Positions 26,409-34,259 of a stretch of 64,000 nucleotides of DNA are shown one piece after another. How positions within the stretch are numbered: position 1 is the stretch's first letter; the number at the start of each line of letters is the position of its first letter. Made by a program: the position numbers and the translations under genes. This stretch comes from Agromyces bracchium (lineage in GTDB: Bacteria; Actinomycetota; Actinomycetes; Actinomycetales; Microbacteriaceae): assembly GCF_009709675.1 (NCBI RefSeq), contig NZ_WMLB01000011.1:60919-124918 (forward strand), read 5' to 3'. Under the pieces are notes generated by a model. It did no database searches, was not told the origin of the DNA, and worked only from the letters and a program-made list of their open reading frames with translations.

Positions 26409-28001
26409 CTACCGGCCCGCGACCTGACGCTCAGCGTCGGCGATGACGAGCTCGTCGTCGTCGGGCACGAGGACGTCGGTCTCCTCGTTCAGCGCCTCGC
26501 CGCGGAAGAACGGCTTCGACGCCGGGAACACCGCCCACACGAGCATGAGCACCGCGCCGAGCGCGAGCGATCCGACGCCGACGACGAACACGCCGCCGAC
26601 GCCGAAGAGCACCGTGTACCCGTAGTCGGGGTCGAGCATGTCGACGACCGAGAACACGAACGCCGCCGAGAGCAGCAGTGCGCCGATGAAGGGCAGGATG
26701 CCGCGGAACCACAGGTTGCGGGCGCTGTCGCGGAGCGTCCTCCGGAAGTACCAGACGCAGGCGAACCCGGTGATCGCGTAGTAGAACGCGATGGCCAGGC
26801 CGAGCGAGAGGATCGTGTCCTGCATGAGGTTGTCGCTGATGAGCGACATGCCCACGAAGAAGAGGATCGCGACCGCGCCCATCAGGAGCGTCGAGAACGC
26901 CGGCGTCTTGAAGCGCGGGTGCACGCTCGCGAACTTCTCCGGGAGCGCGCGGTAGACCGCCATCGCGAGCGTGCCGCGGGCCGTGGGCAGGATGGTCGTC
27001 TGCGTCGACGAGACCGCCGAGATCATCACGGCGACGACGAGCAGCCACGACCACGGGCCGAAGACCGCGTCCTTCAGCGCGAAGAACACGTCGTCGGCGT
27101 TGGCCTCGTTGCCGAGCCCGAAGCCCTCGCTGCCGAGGCCCGCGTACGCCATCGCGGCGACGGTGACGCCGACGTAGGTGACGAGCAGGATCACGGTCGT
27201 GAGCACGGCGGCACGGCCGGGCGTTCGCTTCGGGTCCTTCGTCTCCTCGTTGAGGGCGAGGCAGGTGTCCCAGCCCCAGTAGATGAAGAGGGCGAGCAGG
27301 ATCGCCTCGACGAAGCCCGAGAAGTCCTCGAAGCCGAACGGGTTGAACCACTCCAGGGTCGGGAGCATGGCGTTCGCGGGCGCGGTGCCCGTCGCGAACT
27401 GCACGATGACGAGCACGACGAACGCGGCGAGCGCGACGTACTGGATGGCGAGCAGCACGTTCTGCAGGCGCTCGCCGATCTCGAGGCCGCGCCAGCTGAT
27501 CCAGGTCATCGCGGCGATGAAGACGACGCCGGTGACGGTCACGACGACCGGGTCCTCGGCGAGCGATTCGTCGATGAGCAGCCAGAAGTAGATGCCGCCG
27601 ATCTGGGCGAGGTTGGCGAGCACGACGACGCCTGCGACCGCGACGCCCCATCCGCCCATCCAGCCGATCCACGGGCCGAACGCCTTGGTGCCCCAGGTGA
27701 ACGTGGTGCCGCAGTCGGGGATCTCTCGGTTGAGCTCGCGGTAGGCGAAGGCGATCAGGAGCATCGGCGCGAACGCGATGATGAACGCGATGGGCGCCTG
27801 CGCGCCGACGGCGAGCACGACCCAGCCGAGCGTCGCCGCCAGCGAGTAGACGGGCGCCGTCGAAGCGAGGCCGATGACCGTCGAGCCCCAGAGGCCGAGG
27901 GTTCCGGTCGCGAGGCCCTTGCCGTCGTGGCGGCCGGAGGCGGGGCCCATGGCCGGGTCGGGGGCGGAGGCGGGCCGCGGTCGGGCAGCGGTCTCGGTCA
28001 T
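26409..28001 (-). CDS. APC-superfamily amino-acid permease
   Basis: Integral membrane amino-acid or polyamine transporter, 530 aa with about 12 helices. The start is ATG 28001 with GAGGAGT upstream. The first helix region reads LGLWGSTVIGLASTAPVYSLA, the broken-helix substrate site typical of the APC family, and a later segment WGWDTCLALNEETKDPKRTPG is characteristic of the APC/AAT group with long sequences. The N-terminal 35 residues are cytoplasmic and Pro-rich. It is transcribed from its own promoter (28101-28129) and closed by a strong terminator, so it is an independent unit inserted between the perM-like gene and purN. Substrate unknown. Confidence 0.9.
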   Translation of the reverse strand: MTETAARPRPASAPDPAMGPASGRHDGKGLATGTLGLWGSTVIGLASTAPVYSLAATLGWVVLAVGAQAPIAFIIAFAPMLLIAFAYRELNREIPDCGTTFTWGTKAFGPWIGWMGGWGVAVAGVVVLANLAQIGGIYFWLLIDESLAEDPVVVTVTGVVFIAAMTWISWRGLEIGERLQNVLLAIQYVALAAFVVLVIVQFATGTAPANAMLPTLEWFNPFGFEDFSGFVEAILLALFIYWGWDTCLALNEETKDPKRTPGRAAVLTTVILLVTYVGVTVAAMAYAGLGSEGFGLGNEANADDVFFALKDAVFGPWSWLLVVAVMISAVSSTQTTILPTARGTLAMAVYRALPEKFASVHPRFKTPAFSTLLMGAVAILFFVGMSLISDNLMQDTILSLGLAIAFYYAITGFACVWYFRRTLRDSARNLWFRGILPFIGALLLSAAFVFSVVDMLDPDYGYTVLFGVGGVFVVGVGSLALGAVLMLVWAVFPASKPFFRGEALNEETDVLVPDDDELVIADAERQVAGR

Positions 28002-28100
28002 GTGACTCCTCATCGAGTGCGGTGCGGGGTGGCGCGATGATGCGCAGCCGCCGGGGCGCGCCGCAGCGCGTCAGGGGAACCGGGGGCTTGTTGTCCGTGA

Positions 28101-28129
28101 GGATAACACGGCGGCGGATGGCGCTGAAA
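28101..28129 (-). promoter_or_regulatory. Promoter of the amino-acid permease gene
   Basis: On the minus strand TTTCAG (28129-28124) and TTATCC (28106-28101) are separated by 17 nt, about 95 nt upstream of the permease ATG. The AT-rich hexamer stands out in the GC-rich surroundings. Confidence 0.5.
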
Positions 28130-28136
28130 TCGCCGC

Positions 28137-29528
28137 TCAGCGGCCGCGGCTCCCCCGCGTCAGGCCCTCGATCTCGACCGTCTCGACGTCGTCCGACGAG
28201 TTGCGTCCGGCGGTCGCCGAATCCGACGACGGCTCCGCCGGCGCCTCGCGGGGCTCGTCGCCACCGGCCTCGCGCCACCACGGACCACCCGGCGACTCCG
28301 CCGGTGCGTCGTCCGCACCGCGGGAGCGAGCGCGCGCCGCGAATGCACCCGCGATCGCCCCGACGCCGACGCTCGCCGCGGTGACGCCGGCGACGAGCAG
28401 GGCGTCCGGCCCGACCTCGACCAGGTTCCCCGGTCCGACGGCACCGCCAGAGCCCCACGCGAGCGCTCCCATGAGGAGACCCGCGACCACGCCGGCGCCC
28501 GCCCCGACCGCGAGCGTGGCCCACCACGGCTCGTGGTCGCGTTCGCGCTTGCCGCGCCCGACGAGGACCGCACCGCCGAACCCGAGGAGCACGGGCAACG
28601 CGAGCCAGAGCACGCCGAGCGGTGCCCCGTCCGCGGGCAGCGCGCCGAGGATCGGCAGCCCCGGGACCGGCCCGATGAGGGTCACGCTCGGCGACACGAG
28701 CGTGCCGGCGCCGACCGCGAAACCGGGTCCGAGCATCCACGACGCGGCCCAGACGACGAGGTTCGGCAGCAGCGCGAGTTCGACGAGCGTGATCACGATT
28801 CCGCCGTCGACGCCCGCGCCGAGCGTCTGGTACAGCCCGATGATCGTCGGATGGTCGATCACGATGCGCACCGCGAGCATGGCCGCCGCGACGCCGATCA
28901 CTCCGACCGCCGACCCCACCCCGATCCGGATCGCCGAGCGGATGCCCGCCCAGGCGACGAACGGAAGGGTGTCGAGTCGATCGCGCACGGCGCTCGTCGT
29001 GGCATCCGTCGCCCAACCCGACCGGCCGAAGGCGACCGCCACGCCCGCGAGCACCCCGCCGCCCATGACGAGGCCCGGCAGCACCGCCGCCTGCCAGAGC
29101 ACCGGCTGCGCGATCGGATGCGCGACGAGCACCGCGAGCCCCGCTCCGAGCAGGGCGGTCACGAGCACCGCCGAGACGGCGCCCACGACGGGCGTGCCGG
29201 TCGCGGTCGCGCGGCGGCCGATGCGCAGGCCGAAGAGGAACGTGATCGCCGCGAAGCCGAGCAGTGCGATGCCGATGGTGAACGGGGCGTCCGCCCCGGC
29301 GATCCCGACCGTGGCCGCGGTCGCGGGGTCGAGCTGCACGACGAGGTCGACGCCGTGGCCGAGGAGCCAGGCGTCGGCCGCGGCGCGGAAGAACGCGTCG
29401 ACCGGGGCGGCGAGGCCGAAGTGCACGGCCCAGAGCAGCATCAGCGGCACGAGTGCGAGGCCGAGGCCGACGAGGACCGCGACCGTGGCCTCGAGCGCGG
29501 CCAGCAGGGCGATCGTCGTGCGTCTCAT
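28137..29528 (-). CDS. DUF6350 / PerM-like membrane protein
   Basis: A 463-aa multi-helix membrane protein (about ten helices, residues 8-400) with an acidic Glu/Asp/Ser-rich cytoplasmic tail of about 75 residues. The N-terminus MRRTTIALLAALEATVAVLVGLG and the position beside purN identify it as the DUF6350 family, which includes mycobacterial PerM, a cell-division-related integral membrane protein encoded just upstream of purN. In the present genome an amino-acid permease gene has come between the two. Family assignment rests on sequence style and synteny; molecular function is not evident from motifs. Confidence 0.75.
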   Translation of the reverse strand: MRRTTIALLAALEATVAVLVGLGLALVPLMLLWAVHFGLAAPVDAFFRAAADAWLLGHGVDLVVQLDPATAATVGIAGADAPFTIGIALLGFAAITFLFGLRIGRRATATGTPVVGAVSAVLVTALLGAGLAVLVAHPIAQPVLWQAAVLPGLVMGGGVLAGVAVAFGRSGWATDATTSAVRDRLDTLPFVAWAGIRSAIRIGVGSAVGVIGVAAAMLAVRIVIDHPTIIGLYQTLGAGVDGGIVITLVELALLPNLVVWAASWMLGPGFAVGAGTLVSPSVTLIGPVPGLPILGALPADGAPLGVLWLALPVLLGFGGAVLVGRGKRERDHEPWWATLAVGAGAGVVAGLLMGALAWGSGGAVGPGNLVEVGPDALLVAGVTAASVGVGAIAGAFAARARSRGADDAPAESPGGPWWREAGGDEPREAPAEPSSDSATAGRNSSDDVETVEIEGLTRGSRGR

Positions 29529-29595
29529 CGCACGCGAGCCTAACCCGGGCGCGGCCGGGCGCCGTGCACGACGTGCGGTCCCGTGCGAGCGGATG

Positions 29596-29625
29596 CCGCT
29601 CCCGCGCCTCAGGCGGCGGGAGCGG
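29596..29625 (-). terminator. Terminator after 469-aa membrane protein gene
   Basis: A 10-bp perfect stem (29596-29605 with 29616-29625) whose loop can fold further by GCC/GGC pairing lies just after the stop codon at 29632. Confidence 0.65.
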
Positions 29626-29631
29626 ACGCGA

Positions 29632-31041
29632 TCACGGGCTCGCGAGCGGTTCCGACTCGAGCTCGGGTTCGGGTTCGACCTCCACCAGCACGACTTCGTC
29701 GGGTCGGCGCACGAGTTCGACGACCAGCACGGCCAGCAGGGCGATCACCACCGTCCACGCCACGGCCGACACCGTGAGCGGCCTCGAGAACCACAGCACG
29801 AGCGAGGCGATCACCGCGATGCCCGCGTAGGCCGCGATCCGCCAACGGTGCAGGCCGATTCCGAATCGGCCCGTCGTGATGCCGTGGTCGGCGGCACTGC
29901 GCCGGACCGCGTTGAACGTGTCATCCGAGAACCCGCGCACGCGCCGCGCCGCCGACCAGGGCCCGGAGAGCCAGGCGATGATCGCGAGCGCGATCGCGAG
30001 CACCGTGAGCGCGGTGATCGTCGAGACCATGAGCTCGGTCAGCCCGCCGAAGATGGCCTCCGCCGCGCCGCGCGTCATGATCGTCGGACTCACCGCGCCG
30101 ACGAAGAAGATCCGGCCCGTGCCGAAGCCGGCGAGGGTCAGGAGCATGACGAGCGCGAACCCGCCCGCGGTCCAGGCGAGCGCGACGCTGCGTCGCTTGG
30201 CGACGACGACACCGGCGGCGAGGATCAGGAGCGTGATGAGCGGCAGCCAGGTTCCGACTCCCACGGCGAGTGCGTAGATCGTCTGCACCAGGACCAACGA
30301 GTCGGCCTGCGCGATCTGCACGCTGCCCTCGATCACCGGGATCGCCGCGGCGAAGCCGACGCCCTGCTCGCTCAGGCGATCCTTCACGGCCTCGATGATC
30401 GGCCCGAGCTGGATGGAAAGGGTGCCGTCACCGCCGATCTGGAGCATCGCGTCGGGGTCGCCCTGCAGTGCGGCGACGAACTGCGTGTGGCTCGCGCGCA
30501 AGGCGGCATCCCAGACGTTCGCGAACGCCTCCGAGGCGATGAAGCCGTCCACGGTCGACGAGAGCAAGGCGCTGAGGCCCTGCGCCGCCGGGGCCTCCAG
30601 CAGTCCCAGTGCGTCCTCCGCCCGCGGCGGCAGGTCGAGCGTGCGGATGCCGTCGAAGACGTCGGAGGTGAGCTGCGGGATGTCGACCTGCGCCTCGATC
30701 GCCGTGGTCACCTCGTCGGCGAGGAACTTCTGCACGTCGGGGTCGTCGGCGAGCGGACCGAAGGTCGCCACGAAGCGGTCGGTGTCGACGAGCTCGGCGC
30801 GCGCCCAGGCACTGATGACGGCGACGGGTGCGAGCAGGAGCCCGATCACCACGAGCACGACGGCCGCGACGGTCCGGCCGCGTCGGCGCTTCGGGCGTTC
30901 GGGTGAGACGGATGCCGCGGCCGCCACGTCGGCCGACAGGTCGCGCGTCTCCGCGGCGTCGGCGCGCAGCCTGGCGTTTTCGGCCTCGAGTTCGGCGATC
31001 CTGGCGCGCAGGTCGTCGTCGGTGTTCGTCGCGTCGCTCAT
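29632..31041 (-). CDS. Coiled-coil membrane protein of unknown function
   Basis: A 469-aa protein I do not recognise by name. Residues 1-40 carry a short leucine-zipper-like coiled coil (LRARIAELEAENARLRADAA), followed by a basic stretch and a membrane helix (about 57-80). A helical extracytoplasmic domain (about 85-250) follows, rich in Asp/Leu (AELVDTDRFVATFGPL is a recurrent actinobacterial start of this domain). Four to five further helices lie at 255-440, and the C-terminus is an acidic EVEPEPELESE tail. It belongs to a common but uncharacterised actinobacterial membrane family. It lies at the left edge of the accessory block between perM and sucD and is closed by its own hairpin. Confidence 0.7.
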   Translation of the reverse strand: MSDATNTDDDLRARIAELEAENARLRADAAETRDLSADVAAAASVSPERPKRRRGRTVAAVVLVVIGLLLAPVAVISAWARAELVDTDRFVATFGPLADDPDVQKFLADEVTTAIEAQVDIPQLTSDVFDGIRTLDLPPRAEDALGLLEAPAAQGLSALLSSTVDGFIASEAFANVWDAALRASHTQFVAALQGDPDAMLQIGGDGTLSIQLGPIIEAVKDRLSEQGVGFAAAIPVIEGSVQIAQADSLVLVQTIYALAVGVGTWLPLITLLILAAGVVVAKRRSVALAWTAGGFALVMLLTLAGFGTGRIFFVGAVSPTIMTRGAAEAIFGGLTELMVSTITALTVLAIALAIIAWLSGPWSAARRVRGFSDDTFNAVRRSAADHGITTGRFGIGLHRWRIAAYAGIAVIASLVLWFSRPLTVSAVAWTVVIALLAVLVVELVRRPDEVVLVEVEPEPELESEPLASP

Positions 31042-31142
31042 CTGCGCCCACTCCCCCGGCTCGGCTTCGCTGCCGACGATATCGAGGTCGCCTCCCGCGG
31101 GCGGGCCGATGGTCCCGCGACACGCCGCCGCGGCATCCGTCG

Positions 31143-31703
31143 TCAGTGGATGATGGCCTTCAGCAGGATCATCGCGAAGCCGAACGTCGCGGTGCCGAGC
31201 GCGCCCGCGACCTGGATGAGGAGGCTCGACCCCCGACGCCGGAAGGCGATGAAGCCGAGGACGGCGAGCACGATCACGCCGACCCAGAGCGCCGTCCAGA
31301 TGGCCCAGAGGTCAGGAACGACGCGCGCCGCGCCGAGCAGCAGGATCGACGACGGGATGAGCGCCGCGACGAGCATGCCGAACGAACGACGGAGCGCGCC
31401 GCGGAACGCCTCGCCGAGGCTGACCATGCGGTGGTCGTCGAAGCCGTGGTGCGCGACCGTGCCGGCGTACACGTGGGCGGCCCAGAACACGATGACCGTG
31501 ATGACGACGGTCCAGAACACGCGCCACGAACTCTCGCCGTGCCCGCCCGCGACGACGATCATGCCCGAGACGAGGATGACGCCGTAGACCGACTCCTCGG
31601 TCACGAAGCTGGTGCGGAGGACCTCGGCGGGCGAGGGCGGTGACGGTCTCCGATCCGTCGTGCGGCGCTGCGAACCGCCCACACCCCGATCGACCCCACT
31701 CAT
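31143..31703 (-). CDS. Small membrane protein of unknown function
   Basis: A 186-aa protein with about five membrane helices (from VYGVILVSGMIVVAG to the C-terminal FGFAMILLKAIIH). ATG 31703 with TTGAGGAC upstream is preferred to a longer frame. The first 30 residues are polar with many Arg/Pro. An AAHVYAGTVAHHGF segment with several His residues lies in the second and third helices and might bind metal or quinone, but no family is recognised. It is divergent from the first secreted surface-protein gene and shares the 225-nt intergenic region with it. Confidence 0.65.
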   Translation of the reverse strand: MSGVDRGVGGSQRRTTDRRPSPPSPAEVLRTSFVTEESVYGVILVSGMIVVAGGHGESSWRVFWTVVITVIVFWAAHVYAGTVAHHGFDDHRMVSLGEAFRGALRRSFGMLVAALIPSSILLLGAARVVPDLWAIWTALWVGVIVLAVLGFIAFRRRGSSLLIQVAGALGTATFGFAMILLKAIIH

Positions 31704-31727
31704 GTCCTCAACTCTGCCACGCGCGTG

Positions 31728-31810
31728 CCCCGATCTGGGGTACTGAGCATTCCTCATATCGGAGTACCGTGCGGAATGGCGTTAAGACCACTACGGCGCG
31801 ACGCACGCCC
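31728..31810 (+). promoter_or_regulatory. Conserved promoter/leader module of secreted gene 1
   Basis: This region contains palindrome CCCCGATCTGGGG (31728-31740), then TGAGCATTCCTCA (31744-31756) and a block beginning CGTGCGGAATGGCGT (31768 onward). The same ordered blocks occur upstream of the second paralogue at 34033-34141. Their conservation, while the DNA between them differs, marks them as regulatory. The promoter hexamers cannot be fixed by eye. The 5' leader up to the ATG is about 150 nt and otherwise featureless. Confidence 0.55.
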
Positions 31811-31931
31811 GCGACGACCTACCCCCGTCGCCGGACGCGCCGAAGACGAACCACCCGAGATTCGCCCGCTCGCCCGCAGCGGAGCGTCCGGCCCGCCCGG
31901 ACCGGACGAAACTGCGAACCGGGAGGCGATG

Positions 31932-33962
31932 ATGCCCCTCACAACAACCCGAACGCCCGACGAACGGATGACGTTCCGGCGGCGATGTCTGCGCGGAGCC
32001 GCGAGCGTCGGCTTCCTCGCCCTCGCAGGTACGGCACTGATCGGCGCCCCGGCATCTGCGCAGGCGCCGCCTCCGAGCCTGACGGGGAGCGACTTCGAGA
32101 TCGACGCCAACGCGAACCTCGTGGTCGATGTGGCCGGTGACCTCGATTGGGCCACCGTGGACGAGAACCGGAAGACGGACCTGCCGTCCGGCACCGGTGA
32201 TGACTCGTTCGGCCAGGGCTCCAAGGAAGACACCCCTGTGCCTTCACCGGTTTCTGGATCGATCCCACCGAACAAGAGCGACCTGAAGACGTTCGGCACG
32301 TACCTCGAGGAGACGCCGGCCGGCGACTTCCTGCACATGTTCTGGCACCGCGTGCAGGATCCCAGCGGCACGACGAACATGGACTTCGAGTTCAACCAGT
32401 CCGATGTCGATTCTGGCAACGGGGTCACACCCGAGCGCACGGACGGGGACCTGCTGATCCAGTACGACCTCGCGAATGGTGGCACCAATCCAGAGCTCTT
32501 CCTCTCCAGGTGGGTCGCAACCGGACCCAAGGAGCAATGCGAGGCCGCGAACGCGACCCCATGCTGGGGCGTACGTGACAGCCTCAGCGAGGTGGGCGAC
32601 GCGACCGGATCCATCAACACCACCGCGATCCTCGCCGGAGCGACAGACGGACTCGGCAACGTGTCCGCCCGGACGTTCGGCGAGGCGACCGTCGACTTCT
32701 CGGCGATCGTCGGCGACGACGAGTGCGTTTCGTTCGGAAGCGCGTACCTCAAGAGCCGGTCCTCCGATTCGTTCACGGCGGCGATGAAGGACTACATCGC
32801 GCCGGCCCCGACGGACCTCACCAACTGCGCGAAAGTGGTCATCCACAAGGAGACCGATCCCGCCGGCGACTCGACGACGTTCGACTTCACGACCGCGATC
32901 GAGACGCAGGATGACGGGGACAACCCGATCTTCAGCCTGACCGGTGAGACCGGAAGCGACACCCAGGAGTACGAGAACGTCTTCTTCGGCACCGGCCTGA
33001 CGGTGACCGAGTCGACACCGCCGAGCGGCTGGACGCTGATCGGCATCGACTGCTCCGACAGCGTCGGGGTGACCGTGGACCCGGAAGACATCGATCTTCT
33101 GACCGGAACGGTGACGTTCGACCTGGATGACGCGGACGACGTGCTCGAGTGCACCTACACCAACCAGGCGAAGGGCAGCATCATCGTGGAGAAGATCACG
33201 AGTGACGGGTTCGGCGCGTTCGACTTCACGTCGGGCACGCTGCCGGATGCCGCATTCACGCTCACCACGACGGCCGCCGGCGCAGGGGGCAAGGACTCCA
33301 ACACGTACGCCAACCTGACGCCGGGCTCATACGACGTCTCGGAGACGGTGCCGGCCGGCTGGAACCTCACCAGCGAGACCTGCAGCGACTCGTCTGATCC
33401 GCAGTCCATCTCGTTGCAGGCCGGCGAGACCGTGACCTGCACGTTCACGAACGCGCGTGAGAAGGGCGCCATAAAGATCGTGAAGACCCGCAAGCACGCC
33501 GCGTCCGGGCCGGGCGACCACCCGCACGCAGGCGTGACCTTCACGGTCACGGGTGGCAACCTCACGCAGGGAATCGTCGTCCAGACGAACGCCCAAGGTA
33601 TCGCGTGCGTCCCGAACCTCGTGGTCAGCAGCCTCGTCGGCAACTACACCGTGACCGAGTCCGTCCCGTCGGGCTACGTCGCTCTGTCGACGAACCCGCA
33701 GACCGCCTCGGTATCCGAGAGCGCTGCTGACTGCAGCGACACGCCTGCCGGCGCGGTCAAGACGTTCGCCAACATGCCGTTGACGAACTTCACGATCACG
33801 GTCGACTCGCAGATCGACGGCGGCACCGCGTCGACGATCGACTGCGACGCCGCAGCCGACCCGCCGTACGAGGCGACGACCGGTGCGAACGGCGACGGGT
33901 CGCTCAGCAAGAGCAACCTCCAGCCGGGGACGTACACCTGCGTGATCATCATCGACCCGTGA
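31932..33962 (+). CDS. Secreted multidomain surface protein with CnaB-like domains (paralogue 1)
   Basis: A 676-aa exported protein. Start: two adjacent in-frame ATGs; the second (31932) has better spacing to GGGAGG. A signal peptide (about 1-45, twin-Arg RRRCLRG, hydrophobic core, cut near ASAQA) is followed by a beta-rich N-terminal domain (50-298; HMFWHRVQDPSGTTNMDFEF, later SAYLKSRSSDSFTAAMKD). Three prealbumin/CnaB-like domains start near 299, 415 and 513. Each has the Lys (HKETD, EKITSDG, VKTRKH), Glu (VTES, SETV, VTES) and Asn (YTNQ, FTNA, FANM) positions that form intramolecular isopeptide bonds in CnaB folds. A 64-residue C-terminal module with two cysteines ends in VIIIDP. There is no LPxTG or membrane anchor, so the protein is released or held non-covalently. 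Confidence 0.85.
   Translation: MPLTTTRTPDERMTFRRRCLRGAASVGFLALAGTALIGAPASAQAPPPSLTGSDFEIDANANLVVDVAGDLDWATVDENRKTDLPSGTGDDSFGQGSKEDTPVPSPVSGSIPPNKSDLKTFGTYLEETPAGDFLHMFWHRVQDPSGTTNMDFEFNQSDVDSGNGVTPERTDGDLLIQYDLANGGTNPELFLSRWVATGPKEQCEAANATPCWGVRDSLSEVGDATGSINTTAILAGATDGLGNVSARTFGEATVDFSAIVGDDECVSFGSAYLKSRSSDSFTAAMKDYIAPAPTDLTNCAKVVIHKETDPAGDSTTFDFTTAIETQDDGDNPIFSLTGETGSDTQEYENVFFGTGLTVTESTPPSGWTLIGIDCSDSVGVTVDPEDIDLLTGTVTFDLDDADDVLECTYTNQAKGSIIVEKITSDGFGAFDFTSGTLPDAAFTLTTTAAGAGGKDSNTYANLTPGSYDVSETVPAGWNLTSETCSDSSDPQSISLQAGETVTCTFTNAREKGAIKIVKTRKHAASGPGDHPHAGVTFTVTGGNLTQGIVVQTNAQGIACVPNLVVSSLVGNYTVTESVPSGYVALSTNPQTASVSESAADCSDTPAGAVKTFANMPLTNFTITVDSQIDGGTASTIDCDAAADPPYEATTGANGDGSLSKSNLQPGTYTCVIIIDP
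33771..33962 (+). repeat. 192-bp 3' module, copy 1 (near-identical to 35445-35636)
   Basis: The last 64 codons of the two tandem secreted genes differ at only about nine of 192 positions by eye, clearly more alike than the rest of the genes. This suggests recent gene conversion or recombination. Confidence 0.85.
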
Positions 33963-33991
33963 ACTGAGGAGGGAGCAGATCACTGATCCAG

Positions 33992-34023
33992 AGGGTCCCG
34001 CCGGCTTGGGCCGGCGGGACCCT
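33992..34023 (+). terminator. Rho-independent-like terminator of secreted gene 1
   Basis: A perfect 14-bp stem (33992-34005 with 34010-34023) with TTGG loop, followed by TGCGTGCG. It lies 30 nt after the stop codon and separates the two paralogues into independent units. Confidence 0.85.
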
Positions 34024-34032
34024 TGCGTGCGT

Positions 34033-34141
34033 CCCCCGATCTGGGGGTATTGAGTATTCCTCAGGTTATCTTCCGGTGGTGGTTGCTCGCGAGTAACGTG
34101 CGGAATGGCGTGAGAGACCCCTACGGCGCGATGCACGCCCG
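34033..34141 (+). promoter_or_regulatory. Conserved promoter/leader module of secreted gene 2
   Basis: Palindrome CCCCCGATCTGGGGG (34033-34047), TGAGTATTCCTCA (34051-34063) and the CGTGCGGAATGGCGTGAGA block (34097 onward) repeat the order seen before paralogue 1, with an extra 20-odd nt between the second and third blocks. The leader from 34142 to the ATG has no other visible feature. Confidence 0.55.
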
Positions 34142-34259
34142 GTGAAGCTCCTACCCACCTCGTCGGACGCGCCGTTGCGGACCGCCCGAGTCCGCCCACC
34201 GCCCGCAGAGGCCGTCCGGTCCGACCGGACCGGACGAACCTGCGACACCGGAGGCGATG

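Noticed and set aside
26361..28040. Long open frame (559 codons) on the plus strand opposite the amino-acid permease gene
   Set aside because: Arg/Glu/Asp-rich low-complexity translation, no ribosome site, and it is antisense to a clear membrane protein; many such frames exist because of high GC at codon position 3.
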